Source: Streptomyces seoulensis
GTDB taxonomy: Bacteria > Actinomycetota > Actinomycetes > Streptomycetales > Streptomycetaceae
NCBI RefSeq assembly: GCF_022846655.1
Contig: NZ_AP025667.1
Coordinates: 4,315,001-4,379,000, forward strand
Length of the DNA: 64,000 nt
Direction: 5' to 3'
In this document: in pieces, positions 53,879 through 61,657 of the stretch
Layout: the number at the start of each line of letters is the position of its first letter
Position numbering within the stretch: position 1 is the stretch's first letter
Notes under the pieces: generated by a model
Database searches by the model: none
Told to the model about the DNA's origin: nothing
The model's input: only the letters and a program-made list of their open reading frames with translations
Translations under genes and position numbers: made by a program

Positions 53879-54680
53879 GCTGGTCAGGCGCTGTTTCGGT
53901 AGACATGACGAGGCCCCGGCCTCTCCCCCGACGATCATGGGGAGACTCCGGAGCCGTCCGGCTGTCACCGGGTTCTGGCGGGTGGCCGTGTCGAATACGT
54001 GTCGAAGTTTTCGGGGGCCTCCGTCAGCCGACATCCGGCCGCTCGGGCAGATCTCCGGCAGCCTCCAGCCGCCGTCTACGGTCGAGCCCTATCGGCGTCC
54101 GAGAGAGCCCCCAAGGTCAGTGAGCGCATGTCGGAGGTCTTCGCGGTCAGGCTGCTGGATGCCTTGGACGGCAACGGGCCTCACGTGCGGAGCCATGACG
54201 GCAAGCGCCTGATCCCAGCGGGGTAAGACCTTCTCTACTTCATCAAGCATCCGGCTGCGCTCCGCTCCGCCGGGCGGGCTTCCCGGCTCCGCTCGGGGCG
54301 CCGCTCCTGCCTCCGGCCCGCTCCGCCCCGGCTGCGCCGACGCCCGCCCACATGTGGATAGGCCCGGTGGCATGCGTCGATCACCCGACGTGCGCTCGGC
54401 CACCGGTCACAGACGATGCCTCCGGCGGGGGATCGGCCGGCACCGGGATGGAGGGGCGCCGTTCCCGGCCGCGGGAACATCGTGGCGAGCGTTGAGAGCT
54501 CCCATCCCGTCCACCACCGACCCAGGCAAAGCCGAGCAGACGCGGCCCATGGCGTCCAGGTCGTTCGTACAGTGGCGCGCTCCACCTGGACGCCATGAAC
54601 CACGCCCGCTCCACGGTGTGTGGGTCGACGGCGGACGGGATGGGAGCTGGGGTGAGTGGTGGGTTGAGGAGGATGCCGCC
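53879..54680. other. Non-coding stretch of the accessory region
   Basis: About 800 bases without a convincing gene. A tandem pair CGTGTCGAATA/CGTGTCGAAGT lies at 53987-54007. The stretch 54240-54350 is a low-complexity CGCTCCGC-rich filler often seen downstream of integrated elements. Minus-strand frames here look like decayed coding sequence (for example EKVLPRWDQALAVMAPHVRP at about 54165-54230) but have no intact start or domain. Confidence 0.5.
53987..54007 (+). repeat. Left copy of a border repeat (CGTGTCGAA pair)
   Basis: Two copies of CGTGTCGAA at an 11-bp period. The 21-bp unit matches 63083-63103 at 18 of 21 positions, near the other edge of the accessory patch. Could be a recombinase arm site. 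Confidence 0.5.
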
Positions 54681-54974
54681 ATGGCAGATGAACCGAGACG
54701 GCCTCTCAGCGAGCTTCGGCAGGGCGAAACAGTCCAAGCAACGATCACTAGTCACCAGCCATGGGGCCTCACGGCAAAGCTCGACGAGTACGACCCGGTG
54801 GGCGCCTCACTGGACACGATTCGCCGCGGAAGCGAGCCGGGAGTGAAGCGCCTCGTGCGGGACCTGCCGCCAGTGGGGACGACCATCGACCTAGTCATAG
54901 GCGAGGTACGCGACTGGGATCACAAGCCGTGGATATGGGTTGACCTCACGGCACACAGTCCCGCCGAAGACTGA
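54681..54974 (+). CDS. Small S1-like OB-fold protein
   Basis: 97 aa. ELRQGETVQATITSHQPWGL, then TAKLDEYDPVGASLD and PVGTTIDLVIGEVRDWDHKP, with WIWVDLT, look like an S1-type nucleic-acid-binding barrel. Its function is unknown. GAGGAGG about 8 bases before ATG 54681 is a strong ribosome site. Its TGA is followed at once by CGTGCCC repeats, a hairpin and a tRNA-Ser att remnant, the position usually occupied by an integrase gene. Confidence 0.8.
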   Translation: MADEPRRPLSELRQGETVQATITSHQPWGLTAKLDEYDPVGASLDTIRRGSEPGVKRLVRDLPPVGTTIDLVIGEVRDWDHKPWIWVDLTAHSPAED

Positions 54975-55049
54975 CCGTGCCCCCGGCGTGCCCGATCGAG
55001 CGGGGAACACCGGGGAACGACGGTCACCCACGGCCATCGCACAGCACGA

Positions 55050-55082
55050 CGGTCCCTGACCGATATACCTGGTCAGGGACCG
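55050..55082. terminator. Hairpin beside the first tRNA-Ser remnant
   Basis: A 12-bp perfect stem CGGTCCCTGACC / GGTCAGGGACCG with a 9-base loop (GATATACCT), 6 bases left of the tRNA-Ser remnant. The second remnant has an equivalent hairpin with a different stem but similar loop (GATGTTCCT), showing compensatory drift. Confidence 0.75.
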
Positions 55083-55088
55083 TTCACC

Positions 55089-55144
55089 TGCGGAGGTGGT
55101 GGGATTTGAACCCACGGTGACATCGCTGCCACGACGGTTTTCAA
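55089..55144 (-). other. att remnant A: 3' half of tRNA-Ser(TGA)
   Basis: Read on the minus strand, TTGAAAACCGTCGTGG starts at the anticodon TGA, runs through the long variable arm and the GGGTTCAAATCCC T arm, and ends in the acceptor CCACCTCCGCA. The 5' half is absent; similarity stops at the anticodon. It matches att remnant B (57169-57224) at 55 of 56 positions. It marks one end of an integrated or once-integrated unit. Confidence 0.9.
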
Positions 55145-55161
55145 GATTCTTCCGCCTGGCC

Positions 55162-55488
55162 CTACTGCGGCAGATCGAGGTATGCAAGAAGGCGCAGCAC
55201 GCCAGCGAGGTGATCGAGGTCGTGCCACAGGGGGATCACGTCCTCAGGGCCGCGCCGCACAAGCGCGGCGATCTCGGCGACGTCGTCACTGACCTGTCCG
55301 CAGCCAAGCGGTGCTGTCGGCGTCTCGCTCATGTCGAACGCAGTCGCAGGGTCGAGACTCCAGTAGTAGTCCGCAGACACCCTGGAGAGGTCCACCTCGA
55401 CGCCGAACCGGCGTTCCGTCTCGTCCAGGAGTACAGAACAGGCCCGCCGGAGATCGGCCATCCTCAGCACGTATTCGCTCTGCGTCAT
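55162..55488 (-). CDS. Hypothetical cargo protein
   Basis: 108 aa, no recognised domain. Acidic and mostly helical (ADLRRACSVLLDETERRFGV, VSADYYWSLDPATAFDMSE, PLWHDLDHLAGVLRLLAYLD). Size, acidity and the neighbouring Imm53-type gene fit an immunity or antitoxin-like protein, but this is inference only. ATG 55488 has no clear ribosome site; the frame remains open upstream to 55602. It ends 17 bases from the tRNA-Ser remnant. Confidence 0.65.
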   Translation of the reverse strand: MTQSEYVLRMADLRRACSVLLDETERRFGVEVDLSRVSADYYWSLDPATAFDMSETPTAPLGCGQVSDDVAEIAALVRRGPEDVIPLWHDLDHLAGVLRLLAYLDLPQ

Positions 55489-55812
55489 ACAGGGATGATC
55501 CCGGGTGCTGACATCAGCAGCTGACACCAACAAGCGCGGATCACGGCGGTCGACACCAGTTCTCAGCGGACGCTCGCCCGAAGCGCTGGGCTGGCTGGTC
55601 ACGGTCGACTGTGCCCTGCGATCGACCTGGTAAGGATGAGGTCAGAGTGCAAAGCCTGCGTTCGGGGCGCTGCACGGTCGGCAAGCAATGAACGACGCCG
55701 CACCAGCTTGCCCCCAGCCACAGTCCACTGATCGTGGGCCAACGGTGGTAGCTCCAGCCCAGAGTCTCGGAGCCGACCTCTCACCATCGCTGGCGACGAT
55801 CGCACATGGGGC
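55489..55812. other. Intergenic, 324 bases
   Basis: Between two minus-strand cargo genes. It is noticeably less GC-rich than the chromosome to the left. I see no gene, repeat or hairpin in it; it may hold the promoter for the 55162-55488 gene. Confidence 0.4.
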
Positions 55813-56148
55813 CTACATGCAAGCGACGCAGCTTCCGAGGTCTCCGGCCAAGAAGAGAGTGCAATTCTGCCGCCGGTCAGCCGGGTAGATAGCACCAAGG
55901 CAGATCGGATCATCCCCGGCTGCTCGCAGGGCGCGAACTGCCTCGGCTAGCCCTGCCTTGCTGATGCCCTGCTCAAGCAGGCACTCCTCACGCCACGCCC
56001 AAACATCCCATAGGCGACGAGCCGAGACAGGATTGTTGGACCAGACCACAAACTCAGCGCCCGCAGCGAGGCGCTCGACTGCCTCGCGTGAGCGATCGCT
56101 CCCATTGCTCTGCAACAGAGCCACGAGTCCCTCACGGTTCACGCGCAC
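55813..56148 (-). CDS. Hypothetical small cargo protein
   Basis: 111 aa from GTG 56148 (GTG 56142 is an alternative). Contains NREGLVALLQSNGSDRSREA, FVVWSNNPVSARRLWDVWAW and a C-terminal GDLGSCVACM with a CxxC. No known family is recognised. Weak ribosome site, and the frame remains open upstream to 56442 across the Imm53-like gene. It lies head-to-head with that gene with about 100 bases between. Confidence 0.55.
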   Translation of the reverse strand: MRVNREGLVALLQSNGSDRSREAVERLAAGAEFVVWSNNPVSARRLWDVWAWREECLLEQGISKAGLAEAVRALRAAGDDPICLGAIYPADRRQNCTLFLAGDLGSCVACM

Positions 56149-56248
56149 AGTATGACGGGCGCGTTCGGATGTGCCTGCGGGAGGAAGCTGAGCGGCTCGT
56201 CGAGAGTCCACAGGCCGTGGGCACCCGCCACGCCTAGGATCAGCGGCT

Positions 56249-56551
56249 ATGAGCGACTCGGACAGCGTTCTTGGCTGGCTGTAGGGGTGGTACGCCGAGC
56301 AGTGCGACGGCGATTGGGAGCACGAATGGGGTGTCAAGATCGCGACGCTCGACAACCCTGGGTGGACCATCACCATTGATCTTGAGGACACTTCGCTCGA
56401 AGAGCGCGAGTACCCCGAGCAGACCATCAGGCGCGGCCCCAATGACTGGATCTTCGCGCGAGTGATAGACCATCAATTCGACGGCGCCTGCGGTCCCGGC
56501 AACTTGACCGAGCTCCTGACGATGTTCCGGTCGTGGGCCGAAGAGCGCTAG
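56249..56551 (+). pseudogene. Imm53-type immunity protein, interrupted by an amber codon
   Basis: A 101-codon frame from ATG 56249 to TAG 56549-56551. It reads LGWL-stop-GWYAEQCDGDWEHEWG, then TLDNPGWTITIDLEDT, DWIFARVIDHQFDGACGPGN and LTELLTMFRSWAEER, which match Imm53 proteins of polymorphic toxin systems. Codon 12 is TAG (56282-56284) where the family has Gln, so CAG changed to TAG. The rest of the frame is intact with no further damage, implying a recent event or a sequencing error. No in-frame ATG/GTG restart lies shortly after the stop. No toxin gene is adjacent. Confidence 0.75.
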
Positions 56552-56703
56552 CTGTACAGCAGCGGAGTACAGCAACCAGCGCGACCGGTCCCGTCCCGTA
56601 GCGTCCTTGTCGACCCGAAGCGCGGCCTGTATGACCGTCACTGACCGAGCTGGCTAGAGCTACGGATCAGATGCTGAGCCTCTGTAGCAGGCATCATGAG
56701 CCC

Positions 56704-57042
56704 GTGGGGATAGACGTGGAGCTGCACTCAGCACGGCCAACGCATAACTGGCGCAAGTCCCGAGCGACGCTGATACAGAGTTCGTTCGGGCACGGGGACG
56801 CGTTGGCGGATGCGATCGGCTTGCTACGGCTGCTCGGAGTGCCTGGGCGGCTGACCGCCGTAGATCCGTACGGGGATGCTCTGATGAACGAGCAGGAGGC
56901 TGCCGTTGCTCTCGGTGAGATCCCCGATCTACGGCAACGGTGCACCGATGAGCGTCAGCTCCGTGCCTTGGACGACCTGGCAAGGTTGCTGGAGCAGTGC
57001 GCCAGCACTCCAGGCAGCTATCTGTGGTTCCAGGGCGACTGA
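56704..57042 (+). CDS. Hypothetical cargo protein
   Basis: 112 aa from GTG 56704 (GIDVELHSARPTHNWRKSRA). It is full of charged helices (ADAIGLLRLLGVPGRLTAVD, ALDDLARLLEQCASTPGSYL) and ends YLWFQGD. No domain is recognised. An upstream in-frame ATG at 56671 would add 11 residues. Its TGA is followed by the same CGTGCCC-repeat, hairpin and tRNA-Ser remnant order as after the 54681-54974 gene. Confidence 0.7.
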   Translation: MGIDVELHSARPTHNWRKSRATLIQSSFGHGDALADAIGLLRLLGVPGRLTAVDPYGDALMNEQEAAVALGEIPDLRQRCTDERQLRALDDLARLLEQCASTPGSYLWFQGD

Positions 57043-57120
57043 AGCCGTGCCCCATCCGTGCCCGGTAGACCGGGAACTCACGGGGAACCACGGTCACTAG
57101 CAGGCACCGCGCATGAGGAA

Positions 57121-57151
57121 GGCGCCCGACCGATGTTCCTGGTCGGGCGCC
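57121..57151. terminator. Hairpin beside the second tRNA-Ser remnant
   Basis: An 11-bp perfect stem GGCGCCCGACC / GGTCGGGCGCC with loop GATGTTCCT, 17 bases left of remnant B. It corresponds to the hairpin at 55050-55082: the stem sequence differs but pairing and loop are kept. Confidence 0.75.
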
Positions 57152-57168
57152 GTTCTCACTGCTCATTG

Positions 57169-57224
57169 TGCGGAGGTGGTGGGATTTGAACCCACGGTGA
57201 TATCGCTGCCACGACGGTTTTCAA
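57169..57224 (-). other. att remnant B: 3' half of tRNA-Ser(TGA)
   Basis: Matches remnant A with a single difference (C55121 against T57201), ending again at the anticodon before sequence diverges. With remnant A it forms a direct repeat enclosing about 2.02 kb of cargo. The full tRNA gene is not in this window. Confidence 0.9.
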
Positions 57225-57338
57225 TGTTGTCCTGATCGGACGTCCCCGCGGCTAGCTGTCCGCGTACGGGTCGATATGGTGGGAGGAGCGGAGGGGCGCC
57301 GCGTGAGCGACACCCCTCCCTGTTTGGACTTCAAGAGG

Positions 57339-57482
57339 TCACTTCTTGCCGGAACGCCTCTTCGGAGTCTCTACCACCGTGGTACGTGGGTGAGCCTTCG
57401 CATAGCTCTTGGTCACGTACCGGCCGGTTACGGCGCTCCGGGCCTTGCTCCCGGAGCTGCCACCGCTTCCCTTCTTGGCCAT
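57339..57482 (-). CDS. 47-residue basic protein, phage/plasmid type
   Basis: 47 aa: AKKGSGGSSGSKARSAVTGR, then YVTKSYAKAHPRTTVVE and TPKRRSGKK. The RSAVTGRYVTKSYAKAHPRT-type segment recurs in small proteins of actinobacterial phages and plasmids; the function is unknown. The message has a complete AAGGAGGTGA ribosome site, and two adjacent ATGs (57485 and 57482). The second has the better spacing (6 bases). Codon positions and the strong ribosome site argue that it is expressed. Confidence 0.75.
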   Translation of the reverse strand: MAKKGSGGSSGSKARSAVTGRYVTKSYAKAHPRTTVVETPKRRSGKK

Positions 57483-57856
57483 CATTCACCTCCTTCGCAT
57501 CAGGACCATGCCGGTCAACTCCGATTGTATGAGGGCCCACTGACAACAGTGGGGGCGAAACGGTCAGCGCAGACAGCTGAGTTGATTCGTAGCATCCAGG
57601 GGGCCAAGCCCAGCAACGAGAGATCACCCGTGTCGGCGTGCCAGAACCGTGCCAGGTCAGGCGGGAAGCCACGGGGAAAGCGGTGACCCGGCCGCCAGCC
57701 AGGCAGGTTCCGTAGCCGCTCCGCCGCAGGTCAGCCCAGCAATCGGCCGTAAGAGACCCAAGCTTCCGAAGCTCAGAGCTTCAGTCACCCGATACGCGGT
57801 GGCCACCGAGCATGTCGTTCTGTACCTTGCCCGCATGACCCACAACCGAAGGGGCA
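57483..57856. other. Intergenic, 374 bases
   Basis: Divergent promoter space between the 47-residue gene and the 57857 gene. A short open frame of 72 codons (57649-57867) overlaps the next start but shows no family likeness; I see nothing else. Confidence 0.35.
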
Positions 57857-58276
57857 ATGCCGCGTAGGCGCCCGTCAGCCCTGCGGGGCGGCCTTCCTAG
57901 CCGCCGGCCGAGGCAGCGACGGTACCCGTTCATTGATCGCCTCTCCGGATCTTGCACTGCTGACATACGGCGGCTTGAGAAGACCCGTTTCTGGCCCGAA
58001 GCCACGGAAGAGGCGTTCTGGCACTGGAAGGCCCTAGCCCACGGCCCTCTCAGGCAGCTTGCGGACCCACTAGGTCCTGACTGCGGCATCCTTGAGTGCG
58101 GGTGTTACGGCGTCGACTTCCGCGGTCACCTTGAAGCCGTGATTCACGCCCTGCCCAGGAGGAGCGCGCGTGAGTTGCGGGCCCTGGTGCGGGCCCTGGA
58201 CGCGAAGATCCTGGCCAGGGCCAAGGTCATCCCGACTGACAGTCTGGACGCGCCATGGTGGCGATGTCGGCTCTAG
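57857..58276 (+). CDS. Conserved hypothetical accessory protein
   Basis: 139 aa. An Arg/Pro-rich start (PRRRPSALRGGLPSRRPRQR) leads into TRFWPEATEEAFWHWKALAH, GPLRQLADPLGPDCGILECG and HLEAVIHALPRRSARELRAL. It has conserved Trp and Cys but no recognised domain. It looks like a real gene because its frame uses GC-rich third positions and it is followed by a hairpin. Possibly a phage-derived regulator. Confidence 0.6.
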   Translation: MPRRRPSALRGGLPSRRPRQRRYPFIDRLSGSCTADIRRLEKTRFWPEATEEAFWHWKALAHGPLRQLADPLGPDCGILECGCYGVDFRGHLEAVIHALPRRSARELRALVRALDAKILARAKVIPTDSLDAPWWRCRL

Positions 58277-58717
58277 GAGCATGGACGGCCGTCTCAGTTT
58301 CCGTCTCATTCAGCCCCGTCCACGATCGTTCAGGCGAGTCCTGAAGCCGTACCCGCATCGGCGGCCAGCCGCCAATGAACGCAGGTGAACGCCCCCGCAC
58401 GCAGCCCGAGACCCCACCAACACAGTTGGAAAGCGTGTTGGTCAGTTGATGAGGGGGTGGGGTCTGCGGCCTGCAACATAGTCCCAAGGTGGCTCGTGGG
58501 GACCTTTGCCCACCCCCTCTTCACCGCAGACCTCGGCAGATCTCCGAGCAGTCGACGAGTTGATGGAGCTACAGCGGTGAGTGTCTAACTGCGTGACAAC
58601 CGCGGCGCACATCCACGAACAATCGTGGACGTCAGCGGACCATCAGCGCAGGTGACACGAGCCGCAGTCCAAGTACAACGGCCGCCCCAAGTTGCTTCGG
58701 GACGAAGAAGTCCCGAG
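58277..58717. other. Intergenic between convergent genes, with structured hairpin
   Basis: 441 bases. An outer stem AGACCCCACC (58409-58418) / GGTGGGGTCT (58456-58465) and an inner stem CCAACAC (58417-58423) / GTGTTGG (58435-58441) share two bases, so they are alternative or stacked folds. It is a probable bidirectional terminator; the rest shows nothing. Confidence 0.5.
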
Positions 58718-59464
58718 CTAAAGGCCATCGCGCTCGATGAGCGAGCCGTCTGGGCTCACGGTGAAGAAGCGCGGCGGACTCATGGCTTCCATGGCCGCTT
58801 GCTGCTCTGCGGGATCAAGGCCGTGCGGATCCCGGACCCGGAATCCGTGCAGGTGGATGTTGTCCGCGTCGATGTCGTCCGATTCGAGGTGGCCCTCCAG
58901 GACGAAGCCGCAGAGTGCTCGCAGTGCGTCTTCGCCAAGTTCCAAGGGGTGGAAGGGCAGTGGGTACGGCTCTTCGTCCTCGTCCGGCCAGGGGATGACG
59001 TCGGCCGGGCGATCCCCGGACCAGTAGGGCAGCTCAAAGGGGAGGGGTTCGCCGATGTTCTCGATGATGCCGCTGTCCGGGGACAGGCTCACGGAGCGGA
59101 CGAGCCGGCCGTCCTCCCATACGGCGAACGCGAGCCAGTCCACGACGCTGTGCATGGCGTGAAGCACGAGCCGTCGGCCGGCGCTTGCCGCCACGAGGTG
59201 CTCCGGCAGTTCCGAGGGAGCGTCGATCATCACCCTCTGGTCACCGATGAACTCCAGGCCCGGCCAGCTGGCCGCGTAAGCCGTCCCCTCCGGCGGGTAA
59301 ACGCCCCCGCTGAGCTTCGAGACCTCGCTCTCCTCGATCTCCCAGCCTGGGTAGAGCCGCCGCATCATGTTGTCGGTCTGTTCCAGATCCGCTGCGCCCA
59401 CTTCGCGTAGCAGCCGCGGCACGTCGCCATCGGCGTACACCAGAAATCCCGTCTTGGCTCCCAA
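58718..59464 (-). CDS. DUF6928 family protein
   Basis: 248 aa. GAKTGFLVYADGDVPRLLRE, RRLYPGWEIEESEVSKLSGG, PSELPEHLVAASAGRRLVLH and DWLAFAVWEDGRLVRSVSLS are the family's signature blocks. It is a conserved cytoplasmic protein of unknown role, often encoded in accessory regions. The start is TTG 59464 with GGAGG 4 bases upstream; the ATG seen nearby is out of frame. Confidence 0.88.
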   Translation of the reverse strand: MGAKTGFLVYADGDVPRLLREVGAADLEQTDNMMRRLYPGWEIEESEVSKLSGGVYPPEGTAYAASWPGLEFIGDQRVMIDAPSELPEHLVAASAGRRLVLHAMHSVVDWLAFAVWEDGRLVRSVSLSPDSGIIENIGEPLPFELPYWSGDRPADVIPWPDEDEEPYPLPFHPLELGEDALRALCGFVLEGHLESDDIDADNIHLHGFRVRDPHGLDPAEQQAAMEAMSPPRFFTVSPDGSLIERDGL

Positions 59465-59870
59465 AGCCCCTCCCCATGGTGTTGCCCTCGCTGGCGGATG
59501 CACGGTAGCCGCCCACACCGACAACGGAGCCGACTCGCTCGGTCCGCGCGGGTCGGGCTGGGCCGTCCCTGGGCCGTGCGAGGGCACCCAAGGCCGGCCA
59601 ACGGCGACCGACAGTGACAGACGAAGCGCAGCCCGCAGCCGCGAAGTACCAGTTCAGAGCGCTCAGACTCAACGCGTTTCCGCCCAGGGGTGGCCGTACG
59701 GCAAGATGGGTGTTTCTTTCCGTCGGCATGCGTCAGGCTGCTGGTCTCTGAGGCACAAGGAAGTCGAGCAAGATCCGCCCAACGAACTGAGGGAGTAACC
59801 CAGTTGATGCCTAGGCTCCTGCCTCCGTTCGAATGGACCTGTCTTGGCAGGCGCCGTTTCGTGGCAGTCC
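59465..59870. other. Intergenic, 406 bases
   Basis: Lies between two minus-strand genes. Open frames here (for example 59690-59893 on the plus strand) have no family likeness. It should contain the promoter of the DUF6928 gene. Otherwise I see nothing. Confidence 0.4.
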
Positions 59871-60173
59871 TTAGAGCTTGTGCGGATCGCTGACAGCCAA
59901 CAGGCAGCCTCGGCTGATCGCGACCCGCAATACGTCGCGCAGTGCACTGGCCAAGTCCCGTGCCAGGCTGCGGACCTCGTCCGGGTCCGCGCCCGCGTCG
60001 TCGAGCGTGTCCGAGACTTGGTCCAGCAACTCAGTAGCGACGTCGAGTTGGGCCGACTCGACGTCGTCTGCCAAGCGGGAGATGTAGCCACTACGGTCGC
60101 CGGTGCTCAGGTAGCAGGGCTTGCCTTCCGGACCCACCCAAGGAAGAAGCCGGAGTTCGCTCGGGGCTGTCAT
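59871..60173 (-). CDS. Small conserved protein of the GntR block
   Basis: 100 aa. APSELRLLPWVGPEGKPCYL, then STGDRSGYISRLADDVESAQ and a helical acidic middle (ADPDEVRSLARDLASALRDV), match a small protein commonly encoded next to this GntR type in Streptomyces; the function is unknown. ATG overlaps the GntR stop by 4 bases, so it is the last gene of the block. Confidence 0.8.
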   Translation of the reverse strand: MTAPSELRLLPWVGPEGKPCYLSTGDRSGYISRLADDVESAQLDVATELLDQVSDTLDDAGADPDEVRSLARDLASALRDVLRVAISRGCLLAVSDPHKL

Positions 60174-60913
60174 GGCGAGGGATGCCTCTCGTTGATCACG
60201 TGGTGGGAGGTGAAGACCGCGTCGACACGGTCTCCCGGGAACGCCAGGAGCGCGACCTCGGTGACACGTCCGCTGGAGTCGGTGGCAATGCGGGTGATAG
60301 CGAGGACAGCCGTCGCGGAAGGGATCTTCAGGGCCGAGGCTTCGTCCGGTGTCGCTGAGCGAGCGCAGACCGTCTCTCGGATGGCGGCCGGTGACGGGCC
60401 GAGGACGGCGAATCTTGCGAGCGCTTCTCGGCGCGCGGGGGCGTCGTCGAGCACTCCGGCCGGCGCCAGGGCGCGTGGCATGTAGATGCGGGCCAGTCCT
60501 TGGGGCGTATCGCCATCGAGACTGAGGCAGGAGAGCTCCGCCAGGGGGCTGCCTGTCGGCACCATCAAGAGAGCTGCGAGGCTGCCGCGGGCCGGGATCG
60601 TGGCGCTACGAACGGTGATGCGCAACGCCGGTCCAGTGGCCGTCAACAGGTCCAGCGTTCCCCAGCCGCCGACGTACATGATCTTGCGTGGTGCCCGTCG
60701 GACGAAGTTGCCCTTGCCGTGGATTTTCTCGACGAGGCGTTCGCCCTGGAGCACTGCGAGGGCATGGCGCAGTGTCACCGTGCTCACGGCGTACTGTTCG
60801 GCCAGGGCCGTTTCGGATGGGAGTCGTTCGCCGGGTTGGAGACGGCCGGAGGTGATCTGCTGCCGTAGGTCGTCGGCGATGTCATGGTGGCGAGGTGGCA
60901 CGAGTACCGTCAC
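60170..60913 (-). CDS. GntR/UTRA family transcriptional regulator
   Basis: 247 aa. The GntR winged helix is at 8-70 (DIADDLRQQITSGRLQPGER, then LPSETALAEQYAVSTVTLRH). A UTRA ligand domain fills about 85-240 (GTLDLLTATGPALRITVRSA, ELSCLSLDGDTPQGLARIYM). The GTG start overlaps the preceding small gene by 4 bases. Such regulators control transfer or conjugation genes in pSAM2-like elements, but no such gene is present here. Confidence 0.9.
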   Translation of the reverse strand: MTVLVPPRHHDIADDLRQQITSGRLQPGERLPSETALAEQYAVSTVTLRHALAVLQGERLVEKIHGKGNFVRRAPRKIMYVGGWGTLDLLTATGPALRITVRSATIPARGSLAALLMVPTGSPLAELSCLSLDGDTPQGLARIYMPRALAPAGVLDDAPARREALARFAVLGPSPAAIRETVCARSATPDEASALKIPSATAVLAITRIATDSSGRVTEVALLAFPGDRVDAVFTSHHVINERHPSP

Positions 60914-61134
60914 CGCCTTCTCATAGGCCGCGCGGCGACGAGTCGGGTACGCGTGTGCATGGTCAGCAGCTCGCCCGACTCGAAGACGAGTTGCTTCGCA
61001 CCGTGAGGAAGCTGGAGCAGGTCGCTCACGCGGCAGGCTCTGCCGCCGAGTTGGATGACGTCGCCGCGCTGCACGGTACTGGCAGTGATTTCGACGCTCG
61101 TTACCGGTGCGCTACCGGCGATCGGGGGCCTCAC
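60910..61134 (-). CDS. Small conserved protein of the GntR block
   Basis: 74 aa. SVEITASTVQRGDVIQLGGR, then ACRVSDLLQLPHGAKQLVFE and SGELLTMHTRTRLVA, form a compact beta-rich unit conserved beside the GntR gene in many Streptomyces; the function is unknown. The stop overlaps the GntR start. GTG 61134 is the only start codon before the conserved part, though its ribosome site is weak. Confidence 0.75.
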   Translation of the reverse strand: MRPPIAGSAPVTSVEITASTVQRGDVIQLGGRACRVSDLLQLPHGAKQLVFESGELLTMHTRTRLVAARPMRRR

Positions 61135-61333
61135 CGCGTCACCACCACGGACGCAGGCAGGTCGACGGCCCTATGGCACAGGCAGTCGCACGCTTCATAG
61201 ATCACCGGAAGATCGATGGGTGCCGGTGCCGGCGCCGACTCCACGCAAGCGGAATGCGTGCCGATGTGGCAGGCGGTCGAGCGGCAGGGGCCCGGCATGC
61301 CTTCCGTGATCGATGACTGTCGACAGGGCGGCA

Positions 61334-61645
61334 TCAGTGGACCCCCGCAAGGGCCGACCATGCTTCGGCGGAGAGGTGAGGGGCGACAAGCACGGCGCGA
61401 GGCCGCGCGCGCCTCTCCCACGCCAGCACGTACGGGCGGACCAGGGCGACTTTCTCACCCGCAAGCGGGGCCAGATGAGCCGTCAATGCGGTGGACCGAT
61501 GCAGGACAACGGTCGATGCGTCCGTGGGCGCCAGGGAGAAGGCTTCGGCCGACGGGTGGGAGGGCCGTAAGGGGCGGCGATGCCTGCCCTTGGTCGAGGT
61601 CCGCACCCTAGCTAGGGCAAGGGCGCGGCGGATACGGTTGAGCAC
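61334..61645 (-). CDS. Small conserved Arg-rich protein of the GntR block
   Basis: 103 aa. The basic start LNRIRRALALARVRTSTKGR, then HRRPLRPSHPS and a later PLAGEKVALVRPYVLAWERR, match small Streptomyces proteins found in the same neighbourhood. It has no enzyme motif. GTG 61645 has AGGAG 9 bases upstream. It starts 12 bases after the stop of the 61658-61936 gene and leads into a 200-base gap. Confidence 0.75.
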   Translation of the reverse strand: MLNRIRRALALARVRTSTKGRHRRPLRPSHPSAEAFSLAPTDASTVVLHRSTALTAHLAPLAGEKVALVRPYVLAWERRARPRAVLVAPHLSAEAWSALAGVH

Positions 61646-61657
61646 GCTGCTCAGCTC

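Noticed and set aside
53657..54034. A 125-codon minus-strand frame across the tRNA-Arg remnant
   Set aside because: It translates the tRNA fragment and terminator backward (RAPPAGLEPAAKRL), a common false gene.
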